Shown here piece after piece: positions 7,567 to 13,874 of a stretch of 26,634 nt of DNA (positions within the stretch are counted from its first letter, which is position 1; the number at the start of each line of letters is the position of its first letter). The notes beneath the pieces are model-generated. The model saw only the letters and a program-made list of their open reading frames with translations, made no database searches and was not told where the DNA came from. The position numbers and the translations under genes were made by a program. This stretch comes from WTJH01 sp049598145 (lineage in GTDB: Bacteria; Bacteroidota; Bacteroidia; Flavobacteriales; Flavobacteriaceae), in contig JBMYNJ010000013.1 of the NCBI GenBank assembly GCA_049598145.1, forward strand, positions 1 through 26,634, in the 5' to 3' direction.

Positions 7567-7890
7567 ATGCTTAACAAATATTTAAGTGTCTTTTTGCTGG
7601 TTTTTTCCTGGGGATGGAGTCAAGAAACAATACCCGAGAAAACTCCACAACTCCGAACTGAATTGGTCTTTAAACTCAGTCCAAACCCCTTGACTAAACA
7701 ACCCCTTTATATTGAAAGCAACCGGACAGAAGTTAAGCATATCCGTGTCTACAACGCCTTAGGACATTTGGTCTACCAAGAGAAAACAAGCTCCAACACC
7801 ATCCAAATCTCCCATCTACCTAAGGGAATATATATTTTAAACTTAGAACAAGGCCCCTATCGAAGGAGTCGCCGACTTATCGTTCCCTAG
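7567..7890 (+). CDS. Small exported protein consisting almost only of a T9SS type A sorting domain
   Basis: This is a 107-residue protein. A signal peptide is visible (MLNKYLSVFLLVFSWGWSQ; cleavage likely near residue 18). After about 20 residues, the SPNP motif (38-41) opens a standard T9SS sorting domain: VKHIRVYNALGHLVYQ (56-71), ISHLPKGIYILNLE (81-94) and the basic tail ending SRRLIVP. Normally such domains sit behind a passenger of hundreds of residues; here there is essentially none. It may be a free competitor or plug of the T9SS machinery, a remnant of a larger protein, or a very small surface peptide. The ATG at 7567 is the natural start given the signal peptide. Confidence 0.75.
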   Translation: MLNKYLSVFLLVFSWGWSQETIPEKTPQLRTELVFKLSPNPLTKQPLYIESNRTEVKHIRVYNALGHLVYQEKTSSNTIQISHLPKGIYILNLEQGPYRRSRRLIVP

Positions 7891-7939
7891 ACCTGCTATT
7901 TCATCTGTTAATATTTATTGTTTTTCAAGGGTCAGATAG

Positions 7940-7990
7940 AACATCCAAATGATCATACCCATGTGTGATTTAAGCTGAATCACGGATGTT
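7940..7990. repeat. Nested inverted repeats upstream of the luxE-like gene
   Basis: An outer 7-bp pair (AACATCC at 7940-7946, GGATGTT at 7984-7990) encloses an inner 6-bp hairpin (GTGATT at 7965-7970, AATCAC at 7978-7983, 7-nt loop). The right arms abut exactly. ATGATCAT, a perfect palindrome, lies in the enclosed left part (7949-7956). Candidate roles are an operator covering the -33 region of the luxE-like gene or a terminator for the T9SS gene, since a T-rich run follows at 7989-8001. Confidence 0.4.
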
Positions 7991-7994
7991 TCAT

Positions 7995-8002
7995 TATTTT
8001 TG
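7995..8002 (+). promoter_or_regulatory. -7 promoter element (TATTTTTG) 4 nt before the luxE-like GTG start
   Basis: TATTTTTG fits TAnnTTTG exactly. Only four bases (AAAA) separate it from the GTG at 8007. If the transcript starts the usual few bases after the box, the mRNA would be leaderless or nearly so. No TTG is present at the expected -33 position, which is occupied by the inner hairpin. Confidence 0.45.
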
Positions 8003-8006
8003 AAAA

Positions 8007-8987
8007 GTGAAAAATGAGTCGCAATTTTGGACGGTAAATTCCGATCAAGCTTTTGAAAAACTGGCTTGGAAAACTTTTGAATTCCAGTTTGAGCAAAACC
8101 CCGTTTATCGGGCTTATTGTTCTTTACTCAATAAAGCACCCGAAGATTGTTCCCATTTGGCTGATATCCCTTTTTTGCCAGTAGAATTTTTTAAAACCCA
8201 CCAGCTGTGCTCTACCCAAGCTCCGGTGACTCATGAATTTCGTTCCAGTGGCACCTCTTCAGCTCAAACTTCCAGACATCTATTAAGTGATATCAAAGCC
8301 TACGAAAGAAGTTTCCAAACCACTTTTCGATATTTTTATGGAGAGCCTTCTGAATGGGTCATCCTTGCGCTTCTACCCTCTTATCTGGAACGAGGCGATT
8401 CTTCACTGGTCTATATGGTAGAAGGTTTAATGCAGCAAAGCGGACGTCCGGAAAATGACTTTTATCTGGATCGGCTGCATGAACTTCGAACTCAATTGCA
8501 AAAACTTGCCTTGAAAAACCAAAAAACCCTGCTATTGGGGGTCAGTTTTGCATTACTCGATTTAGCTGCGCTCGGCCCCATGGAACTTCCCCAAACGATT
8601 GTTATGGAAACCGGCGGTATGAAAGGGCGTCGGAAAGAAATAATTCGCTCGGAATTGCATGATCAGTTAAAAGAAAGCTTTGGAGTCTCCGAAATTCACT
8701 CTGAATATGGAATGACAGAACTTCTCTCACAGGCCTATTCTAAGGGGAATGGCCGCTTTTGTTGCCCCCCTTGGATGCGTGTTTTTGGTCGTTCTACCGA
8801 AGACCCGTTAACTCTTATACCAAATAACCAGCAGGTCGGACTGAACCTGATCGATTTGGCCAATCAACAGTCTTGTTCGTTCATCGCCACCCAAGACTTG
8901 GGAAGGATCTTTGACGATGGGAGTTTTGAAGTTTTAGGACGCTTTGATCTAGCCGATGCTCGAGGCTGTAACCTTATGGTACTTTAG
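8007..8987 (+). CDS. LuxE/acyl-protein-synthetase-like acyl-activating enzyme
   Basis: This is a 326-residue protein beginning at GTG 8007; an in-frame stop lies immediately upstream (8001-8003), so no longer start is possible. It belongs to the LuxE branch of the ANL adenylating superfamily: FLPVEFFKTHQL (56-67), the phosphate-binding segment RSSGTSSAQTSRH (79-91), METGGMKGRRKE (200-211) and SEYGMTELLSQAYS (232-245). The C-terminal GRFDLADARGCNLMVL places a Cys at residue 321, six residues from the end. In bioluminescent bacteria LuxE uses a C-terminal Cys to carry the fatty acyl group to the LuxC reductase. No luxC, luxD or luxAB is nearby, so the role here is unknown. It could activate a fatty or aromatic acid. 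Its stop overlaps the tyrS stop by 4 bp. Confidence 0.75.
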   Translation: MKNESQFWTVNSDQAFEKLAWKTFEFQFEQNPVYRAYCSLLNKAPEDCSHLADIPFLPVEFFKTHQLCSTQAPVTHEFRSSGTSSAQTSRHLLSDIKAYERSFQTTFRYFYGEPSEWVILALLPSYLERGDSSLVYMVEGLMQQSGRPENDFYLDRLHELRTQLQKLALKNQKTLLLGVSFALLDLAALGPMELPQTIVMETGGMKGRRKEIIRSELHDQLKESFGVSEIHSEYGMTELLSQAYSKGNGRFCCPPWMRVFGRSTEDPLTLIPNNQQVGLNLIDLANQQSCSFIATQDLGRIFDDGSFEVLGRFDLADARGCNLMVL

Positions 8988-10282
8988 TCCTCTACAATTA
9001 ATAAATAATAGTTTTTCTTCCCGCGCTGGAGTAAAATAAATTGGTTCGCCAAAAGGTGCTCAGGAGTCAACAAAAAATCTTCATTTATTTTCTGCTTATT
9101 AACCGCTATAGAGTTTTCTTTTAGCGCTCTTCGGGCTTCTCCGTTGGACTTCAGGAACTGCGTAGCCCCTGCCAAGGCCTGAATTATGTCCATCCCTTCA
9201 GACAGAGTTGCTCGAGAAATTCGGGCTTGGGGGACTCCTTCAAAGATTTCCAAGATCGTTCGGGCTTCCAATACTTTTAGGTCTTCGGTGGTCGATTTGC
9301 CAAATAGAATTTGAGTCGCTTTTTGTGCTGTGAGCAAATCGGCTTCCGAATGCACCATCCGAGTAACCTCTTCCGCTATTTTTTTCTGTAATAGTCTCAG
9401 ATGGGGTGCTTGATGATGTTCGGATTCAAGTGCCTCAATAGTTTCTCTATTCAAAAAAGTAAAAATTCGAATATATTTTTGGGCGTCCTCATCCGAGGCA
9501 TTCAGCCAGTATTGATAGAATTTAAAAGGAGAGGTTTTCTCGGCATCCAACCAAACATTTCCGCCTTCAGTCTTTCCAAATTTACTACCGTCGGCTTTGG
9601 TGATCAATGGGCAGGTTACAGCATAAGCTTTCCCACTAACCTTCCGTCGAATGAGCTCTGTTCCGGTAGTTATGTTTCCCCATTGATCGGAACCTCCCAT
9701 TTGAACTTTACAGTGGTGATGGGAATACAGATGTAAAAAGTCATATCCCTGTAAAAGTTGATAAGTGAACTCTGTAAATGACATACCCACTTGGGACTCC
9801 GACCCTAAACGTTTCTTGACAGAATCTTTAGACATCATATAATTGACCGTGATATGCTTGCCGATATCTCTGGAAAAATCAATAAGGCTGTAATTTTTCA
9901 TCCAGTCATAATTATTGACCAATAAGGCTTTGTTGGAAGCTTCGGTCTTAAAATCTAAAAAGCGTTCGAGTTGTCGCTCAATTCCTAGTAGATTTTTTTG
10001 CAATTGCTCTGCATTGAGTAGATTTCGTTCGTTGGATTTTCCCGAGGGGTCTCCGATCATTCCGGTAGCCCCTCCTACCAATGCAATTGGCTGATGACCG
10101 GCTCTTTGGAAATGCATCAAAATGATAATTTGCACCAAACTTCCAATATGCAAAGAATCGGCGGTGGGATCAAAGCCGATATAGCCAGCGGTGGGATTTT
10201 CCATCAAAAAATCTTCGGTTTCAGGAGTCATGTCGTGGAGCATTCCTCTCCAACGCAATTCAGCAATAAAATTTTCGGGCAT
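8984..10282 (-). CDS. tyrS: Tyrosyl-tRNA synthetase
   Basis: This is a 432-residue class I aminoacyl-tRNA synthetase charging tRNA-Tyr. The HIGH signature is HIGS (45-48) within YIGFDPTADSLHIGSLVQ, and the KMSKS loop is KFGKT (234-238), both typical of bacterial TyrS. The tyrosine and ATP pocket motifs GDPSGKS and MGGSDQWGNIT are intact. The C-terminal part (about 365-430) is an S4-like RNA-binding domain. The gene is monocistronic, with a -7 box 17 nt before the ATG. The 3' end overlaps the stop of the luxE-like gene. Confidence 0.96.
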   Translation of the reverse strand: MPENFIAELRWRGMLHDMTPETEDFLMENPTAGYIGFDPTADSLHIGSLVQIIILMHFQRAGHQPIALVGGATGMIGDPSGKSNERNLLNAEQLQKNLLGIERQLERFLDFKTEASNKALLVNNYDWMKNYSLIDFSRDIGKHITVNYMMSKDSVKKRLGSESQVGMSFTEFTYQLLQGYDFLHLYSHHHCKVQMGGSDQWGNITTGTELIRRKVSGKAYAVTCPLITKADGSKFGKTEGGNVWLDAEKTSPFKFYQYWLNASDEDAQKYIRIFTFLNRETIEALESEHHQAPHLRLLQKKIAEEVTRMVHSEADLLTAQKATQILFGKSTTEDLKVLEARTILEIFEGVPQARISRATLSEGMDIIQALAGATQFLKSNGEARRALKENSIAVNKQKINEDFLLTPEHLLANQFILLQRGKKNYYLLIVED

Positions 10283-10299
10283 AATCTTTTGTCTTGCCG

Positions 10300-10307
10300 C
10301 AAAGATA
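10300..10307 (-). promoter_or_regulatory. -7 promoter element (TATCTTTG) of tyrS
   Basis: On the minus strand TATCTTTG matches TAnnTTTG exactly and ends 17 nt before the tyrS ATG. A TTTG at 10324-10327 lies 16 nt upstream, close to the expected -33 position but slightly short of the usual spacing. Confidence 0.55.
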
Positions 10308-10344
10308 TGTTTTCATCCTCATCCAAAAAAAACTTAAAATCTCC

Positions 10345-10352
10345 TACTTTCG
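10345..10352 (+). promoter_or_regulatory. Probable -7 element (TACTTTCG) 5 nt before the epimerase start
   Basis: TACTTTCG differs from TAnnTTTG at one base. It ends 5 nt before the ATG at 10358, the same short spacing seen at 7995-8007, 13792-13786 and 13863-13875. It argues that the gene starts at 10358 and not further upstream inside tyrS. Confidence 0.4.
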
Positions 10353-10357
10353 TGTTT

Positions 10358-11368
10358 ATGAATTTGATTACGGGAGCCACCGGAATAGTAGGGACACACC
10401 TACTGGGAGTACTGATCCAAAACCAACAAAAATGTTTTGCACTCTACCGCAAGGACAGCAAACGGGAAAAGACTGAAAAATTTTTGCAACTCCTCGGAAT
10501 TTCTTCGTCTGAGATTAACAGCTATCTGTCTTGGATCCAAGCAGATTTATCGGATAGTGAAGCTTTAGCATCAGCTCTTCAACCAGTGGATCAAGTATAT
10601 CACTGTGCCGCCTGTGTTTCCTTTGCTCCAAAAGACGATGTAGAACTTTTGGACACCAATGTGAACGGTACCGCTACACTCGTCGATTTAGCCCTTCGAC
10701 ATTCGATTAAAAAATTGGCATTTGTCAGTTCCATCGCAGCTTTAGGGGCTCCTAAAAATGAAGAACTGGTCGATGAGAAAATCCCTTGGAATCCCGAAAC
10801 TCCACAAACCACCTATGCTTGGAGTAAATACCTTTCCGAGATGGAAGTTTGGCGTGGACAAGAGGAAGGATTATCGACCGTAATCGTCAACCCTGGAATA
10901 ATTTTAACCAACGCCTATTGGCGACGCAGCAGTGGTGCTTTTACCCAACGAGCCAAAAATCCTCGTGGATTTTACCCCCCTGCTCAAGGGGGTTTTGTGA
11001 CGGCCCACGACGTCTCGAGAGCCTTATTTATACTTATGGAATCCGAGGTCCAAGGGGAGCGGTTTATCCTGGTCTCTACTAATAAAGCCTACAAAGAAGT
11101 CCTTCAGAGTCTTGCTGCGCCTTGGAAACACCAAGGGCCTCAACGTAAATTGTCAAAATTCTGGGTTTGGGGATTTTATTATTTGGAATATTGCTTAAGT
11201 CTTTTAAGACTCAAAAAACGCATTTTAAGCAAAGGGCTTATCGATAGCCTATTTTCAACTACTCACTACAATGGTGGAAAAATTGAAGATTATACTTCTT
11301 TTCGATATACAGAATGGGAATTGGGGATCAAACAAATCAACGCTCAAGCGCACTGGGGAAACCGCTAA
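10358..11368 (+). CDS. NAD-dependent epimerase/dehydratase family protein (extended SDR)
   Basis: The product is 336 residues from the ATG at 10358 (MNLITGATGIVGTHLL). The open frame continues 264 nt upstream into tyrS antisense sequence, but that extension has no family similarity. The Rossmann motif GATGIVG is at 6-12, SSIAALG at ~124-130 supplies the active-site Ser, and Y-x3-K is YAWSK (153-157). Later segments (VIVNPGIIL, GGFVTAHDVSRAL, GERFILVS) are typical of extended SDRs such as dihydroflavonol-reductase- or sugar-epimerase-like enzymes. The substrate cannot be told from sequence. The stop overlaps the DUF4296 gene stop by 4 bp (CTAA). Confidence 0.85.
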   Translation: MNLITGATGIVGTHLLGVLIQNQQKCFALYRKDSKREKTEKFLQLLGISSSEINSYLSWIQADLSDSEALASALQPVDQVYHCAACVSFAPKDDVELLDTNVNGTATLVDLALRHSIKKLAFVSSIAALGAPKNEELVDEKIPWNPETPQTTYAWSKYLSEMEVWRGQEEGLSTVIVNPGIILTNAYWRRSSGAFTQRAKNPRGFYPPAQGGFVTAHDVSRALFILMESEVQGERFILVSTNKAYKEVLQSLAAPWKHQGPQRKLSKFWVWGFYYLEYCLSLLRLKKRILSKGLIDSLFSTTHYNGGKIEDYTSFRYTEWELGIKQINAQAHWGNR

Positions 11369-11736
11369 TCTCTCTTCTTTTTTCGGGCTTCTTTTTTGAG
11401 TCGATTCATGCTATCGACCATGCGTTCCAAACGATACTCAGATGCCTCATGCATTTCCAAAAACTTTTTGGGATTTTGTGCATAATAACCCCTACTATGA
11501 ATTAATTGAAGACTGTCCACCCCATATTTTTGATAAATGTATTCCATACTGAACTCATACCCATAAACAAGTGTTCCTCGACTACTGTTTCGAAGAGACT
11601 CCATTATACTAAGGTCTACTAAAATAGAAGTCATTTTTGCCTCCGGGATCAAATTTTGTGGAGGAGGAATTTCAGACGAGTCCTGACATTGGAAACTTAT
11701 CAAGGCTAAACAAACAAATCCCAGGTATTTTTTCAT
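11365..11736 (-). CDS. DUF4296 domain lipoprotein
   Basis: This is a 123-residue protein. MKKYLGFVCLALISFQCQDSS is a lipoprotein signal with Cys17 as the likely lipidated residue. The mature part has ILVDLSIMESL, a hydrophobic helix with acidic residues, and YIYQKYGVDSLQLIHSRGYYAQ followed by a basic, Lys/Arg-rich C-terminal helix. This pattern matches DUF4296, a Bacteroidota-restricted family of unknown function. Its ATG overlaps the dihydroorotase stop by 4 nt, so it is translationally coupled to it. Envelope location is inferred from the signal. Confidence 0.8.
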   Translation of the reverse strand: MKKYLGFVCLALISFQCQDSSEIPPPQNLIPEAKMTSILVDLSIMESLRNSSRGTLVYGYEFSMEYIYQKYGVDSLQLIHSRGYYAQNPKKFLEMHEASEYRLERMVDSMNRLKKEARKKKRD

Positions 11737-13070
11737 CGATCAAAAGTTAAAGCTTTCACAGGGGGTCTATCCAGTAATTTTCCTTGAGAATAGGCCAAAT
11801 GACCATTCACTAATGTATGTTCTATTCGAGCGTCAAAAGTTTGTCCTAAAAAGGGAGACCAGCCGCACTGGGCTAAAATATTCTCTTGAGTTACGGTATA
11901 GTTTTCCTGAAGATTCACAAGTACTAAATCTGCGTAATAGCCCGGACGGATAAAGCCACGTTTAGAAATATCGAACAATAAGGCAGGGTTATGACAAGCC
12001 TTTTGCACCAACTTTTCTAAGCTGATTTTTCCTTGCTTGACACAGTGCAACAAGGCCATAAGCGCATGTTGAACTAAAGGTCCTCCACTAGGGGCCTGGA
12101 CATAGTCCTGTTGTTTTTCATCCCAAGTATGGGGGGCATGGTCTGTCGCAATCACATCGATACGATCGTCGTTTAATGCTTCCCAAAGGGCTTCACGATC
12201 TGAAGCTTTTTTAACCGCAGGATTCCATTTAATTAAAGTACCTTTTTTGGCGTAATCTTCATCTGAAAACCAAAGGTGATGCACACAAACCTCGGCTGTT
12301 ATTTTTTTCTGCTGAAGGGGTAAATCGTTTTGAAACAAGGCCAATTCCCGAGCGGTAGATAGGTGGAACACATGTAAACGTGCTCCGGTCTGTTGAGCTA
12401 AGGCCACTGCCTTGGAAGAGGATTTATAACAGGCTTCTTCGCTTCGAATCACAGGGTGTTTGTCGATCGGAATCGAGTCTCCATATTCTTCTTTATGGGC
12501 TGCTAGATTGGCCCGGATGGTTTGTTCGTCCTCGCAGTGTACCGCAATTCTTAGGGGAGTATTGCTGAAAATAGATTGCAACACCTCTTCGTTATCCACC
12601 AACATATGGCCCGTGGAAGATCCTAAAAAAAGCTTTAATCCCGCTACTATTTGAAGATCAATTGCTTTTATTTCTTCCAAATTGTCGTTTGTGCCTCCGA
12701 ACAAAAAATTGTAGTTGGCCCAGGAGGTTTTCGATGCACGATCCAGTTTGTCCTGAAAAGCTGCTGCGGTGGTCGTTTGTGGTTGGGTATTGGGCATTTC
12801 TAAATAACTCGTAATCCCACCTGCCACTGCTGCTTTTGATTCGCTTCCAATAGTAGCCTTGTGGGTGAGTCCGGGTTCTCTGAAATGCACTTGGTCGTCT
12901 ATCAATCCGGGAATTAAATGCAAGCCTCGAGCGTCTAAGACAGAACAATCTTCGGGGACAGAAATATGGGGTGCAATTTCAGCGATTTTTTCTCCTTCGA
13001 TCAGAACATCTGAAATAAAAGACTTTTCTTCATTAACCAATGTGGCTTGTTGGATCAGGAATTTATTCAT
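11733..13070 (-). CDS. pyrC: Dihydroorotase (class I-like amidohydrolase)
   Basis: This 445-residue amidohydrolase interconverts N-carbamoyl-aspartate and dihydroorotate in pyrimidine synthesis. Visible active-site segments are IPGLIDDQVHFREPGLTH (about 53-70), GLKLFLGSSTG (Lys146, the position of the carboxylated lysine in related hydrolases), HCEDEQ (His178), FHLSTA (His236), and DVIATDHAPH (Asp310). The first metal-binding motif reads D-Q-V-H: the first His of the usual H-x-H is Gln60, although His62 and the substrate-binding FREPG are kept. To my knowledge this variant is common in Bacteroidota homologues. It overlaps the glycosyltransferase upstream and the DUF4296 gene downstream by 4 nt each. 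Confidence 0.9.
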   Translation of the reverse strand: MNKFLIQQATLVNEEKSFISDVLIEGEKIAEIAPHISVPEDCSVLDARGLHLIPGLIDDQVHFREPGLTHKATIGSESKAAVAGGITSYLEMPNTQPQTTTAAAFQDKLDRASKTSWANYNFLFGGTNDNLEEIKAIDLQIVAGLKLFLGSSTGHMLVDNEEVLQSIFSNTPLRIAVHCEDEQTIRANLAAHKEEYGDSIPIDKHPVIRSEEACYKSSSKAVALAQQTGARLHVFHLSTARELALFQNDLPLQQKKITAEVCVHHLWFSDEDYAKKGTLIKWNPAVKKASDREALWEALNDDRIDVIATDHAPHTWDEKQQDYVQAPSGGPLVQHALMALLHCVKQGKISLEKLVQKACHNPALLFDISKRGFIRPGYYADLVLVNLQENYTVTQENILAQCGWSPFLGQTFDARIEHTLVNGHLAYSQGKLLDRPPVKALTFDR

Positions 13071-13786
13071 ATCTCTTTCTGCTTAATCTTAAAAAGCCGT
13101 AAATATATAACCCCGTATAGGGCTTCCCAAATGATATTCCCATGCATTTTGGAAACCCCACGTTTACGGTTGGTAAAAATGATCGGGATTTCTAAGTGTT
13201 TAAAGCCTAATTTCCAACTCAGATATTTCATTTCAATCTGAAATGCATAGCCTACAAATTTGACCGCCTTGAAATCTATTTTCTTTAAGACCTCCATTCG
13301 AATGCCATTGAAGCCTGCGGTGGGATCTTTGATCGGCATGTTGGTGATCCAACGGACATATTTGGAAGCACCATAGGAAAGTAAAATTCTACTTAGGGGC
13401 CAATTCACAACATTTACACCATCCACATAACGGGAGCCCACCACCCAATGATGATCCTTTAATCCCTCTAAAATTTTAGGGATATCATCGGGATTATGTG
13501 AAAAGTCAGCATCCATTTGAATTACAGCCCAATAATCCTGTTCCAAGGCCCATTGAAACCCGGCTAAATAGGCACGCCCCAAACCATTTTTCTGGGCCCG
13601 ACTCAGCAAGTGTAAGCGGTTTTTATACCGAGACATCAATCTTTGAACAGAAGCGGCTGTTCCGTCTGGCGAATTATCATCTACTACCAAAATCTCTACG
13701 GAATCTTCCGCTTGGAGAACTGCCGGAATAATTAAATCGATATTTTCGATTTCGTTGTAGGTCGGAATGATTACCAAACTTTTCAT
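13067..13786 (-). CDS. Glycosyltransferase family 2, polyprenol-phosphate mannose/glucose synthase-like
   Basis: The product is 239 residues from the ATG at 13786 (MKSLVIIPTYNEIENI). The in-frame ATG at 13828 would add 14 unrelated residues and lies upstream of the promoter box. GT2 motifs are VVDDNSPDGT (about 34-43), GLGRAYLAGF (68-77) and the metal-binding DAD in QMDADFSHNPDDI (90-102), then VVGSRYVDG and DPTAGFNGIR. Size and motifs match dolichol-phosphate mannose synthase catalytic domains (DPM1 type), which move a sugar from a nucleotide donor to a lipid-phosphate carrier at the inner membrane. No C-terminal membrane anchor is seen. It overlaps pyrC by 4 nt. Confidence 0.88.
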   Translation of the reverse strand: MKSLVIIPTYNEIENIDLIIPAVLQAEDSVEILVVDDNSPDGTAASVQRLMSRYKNRLHLLSRAQKNGLGRAYLAGFQWALEQDYWAVIQMDADFSHNPDDIPKILEGLKDHHWVVGSRYVDGVNVVNWPLSRILLSYGASKYVRWITNMPIKDPTAGFNGIRMEVLKKIDFKAVKFVGYAFQIEMKYLSWKLGFKHLEIPIIFTNRKRGVSKMHGNIIWEALYGVIYLRLFKIKQKEI

Positions 13787-13791
13787 TCGTC

Positions 13792-13799
13792 CAAAAGTA
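13792..13799 (-). promoter_or_regulatory. -7 promoter element (TACTTTTG) 5 nt before the glycosyltransferase start
   Basis: On the minus strand TACTTTTG is an exact TAnnTTTG match, separated from the ATG at 13786 by five bases. The divergent gene at 13875 has the identical box at 13863-13870. I see no clear TTG at the -33 position. Confidence 0.55.
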
Positions 13800-13862
13800 C
13801 AACCCTCGGACAGAAAGCACCTGATCAATTCTCTGAAATCTTTCTTAAAGTTAGATTCTTGC

Positions 13863-13870
13863 TACTTTTG
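13863..13870 (+). promoter_or_regulatory. -7 promoter element (TACTTTTG) 4 nt before the DUF4271 start
   Basis: TACTTTTG matches TAnnTTTG exactly and is separated from the ATG at 13875 by only four bases (AGAC). TTTC at 13841-13844 is an imperfect -33 candidate, 18 nt upstream. Confidence 0.55.
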
Positions 13871-13874
13871 AGAC

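Noticed and set aside
9401..9736. 111-codon open frame antisense to tyrS
   Set aside because: It is a shadow of conserved tyrS sequence with no start context or motif of its own.
10094..10357. N-terminal extension of the epimerase frame into tyrS antisense sequence
   Set aside because: The extension lacks family similarity. The conserved Rossmann start MNLITGATG begins at 10358, directly after a promoter-like box.
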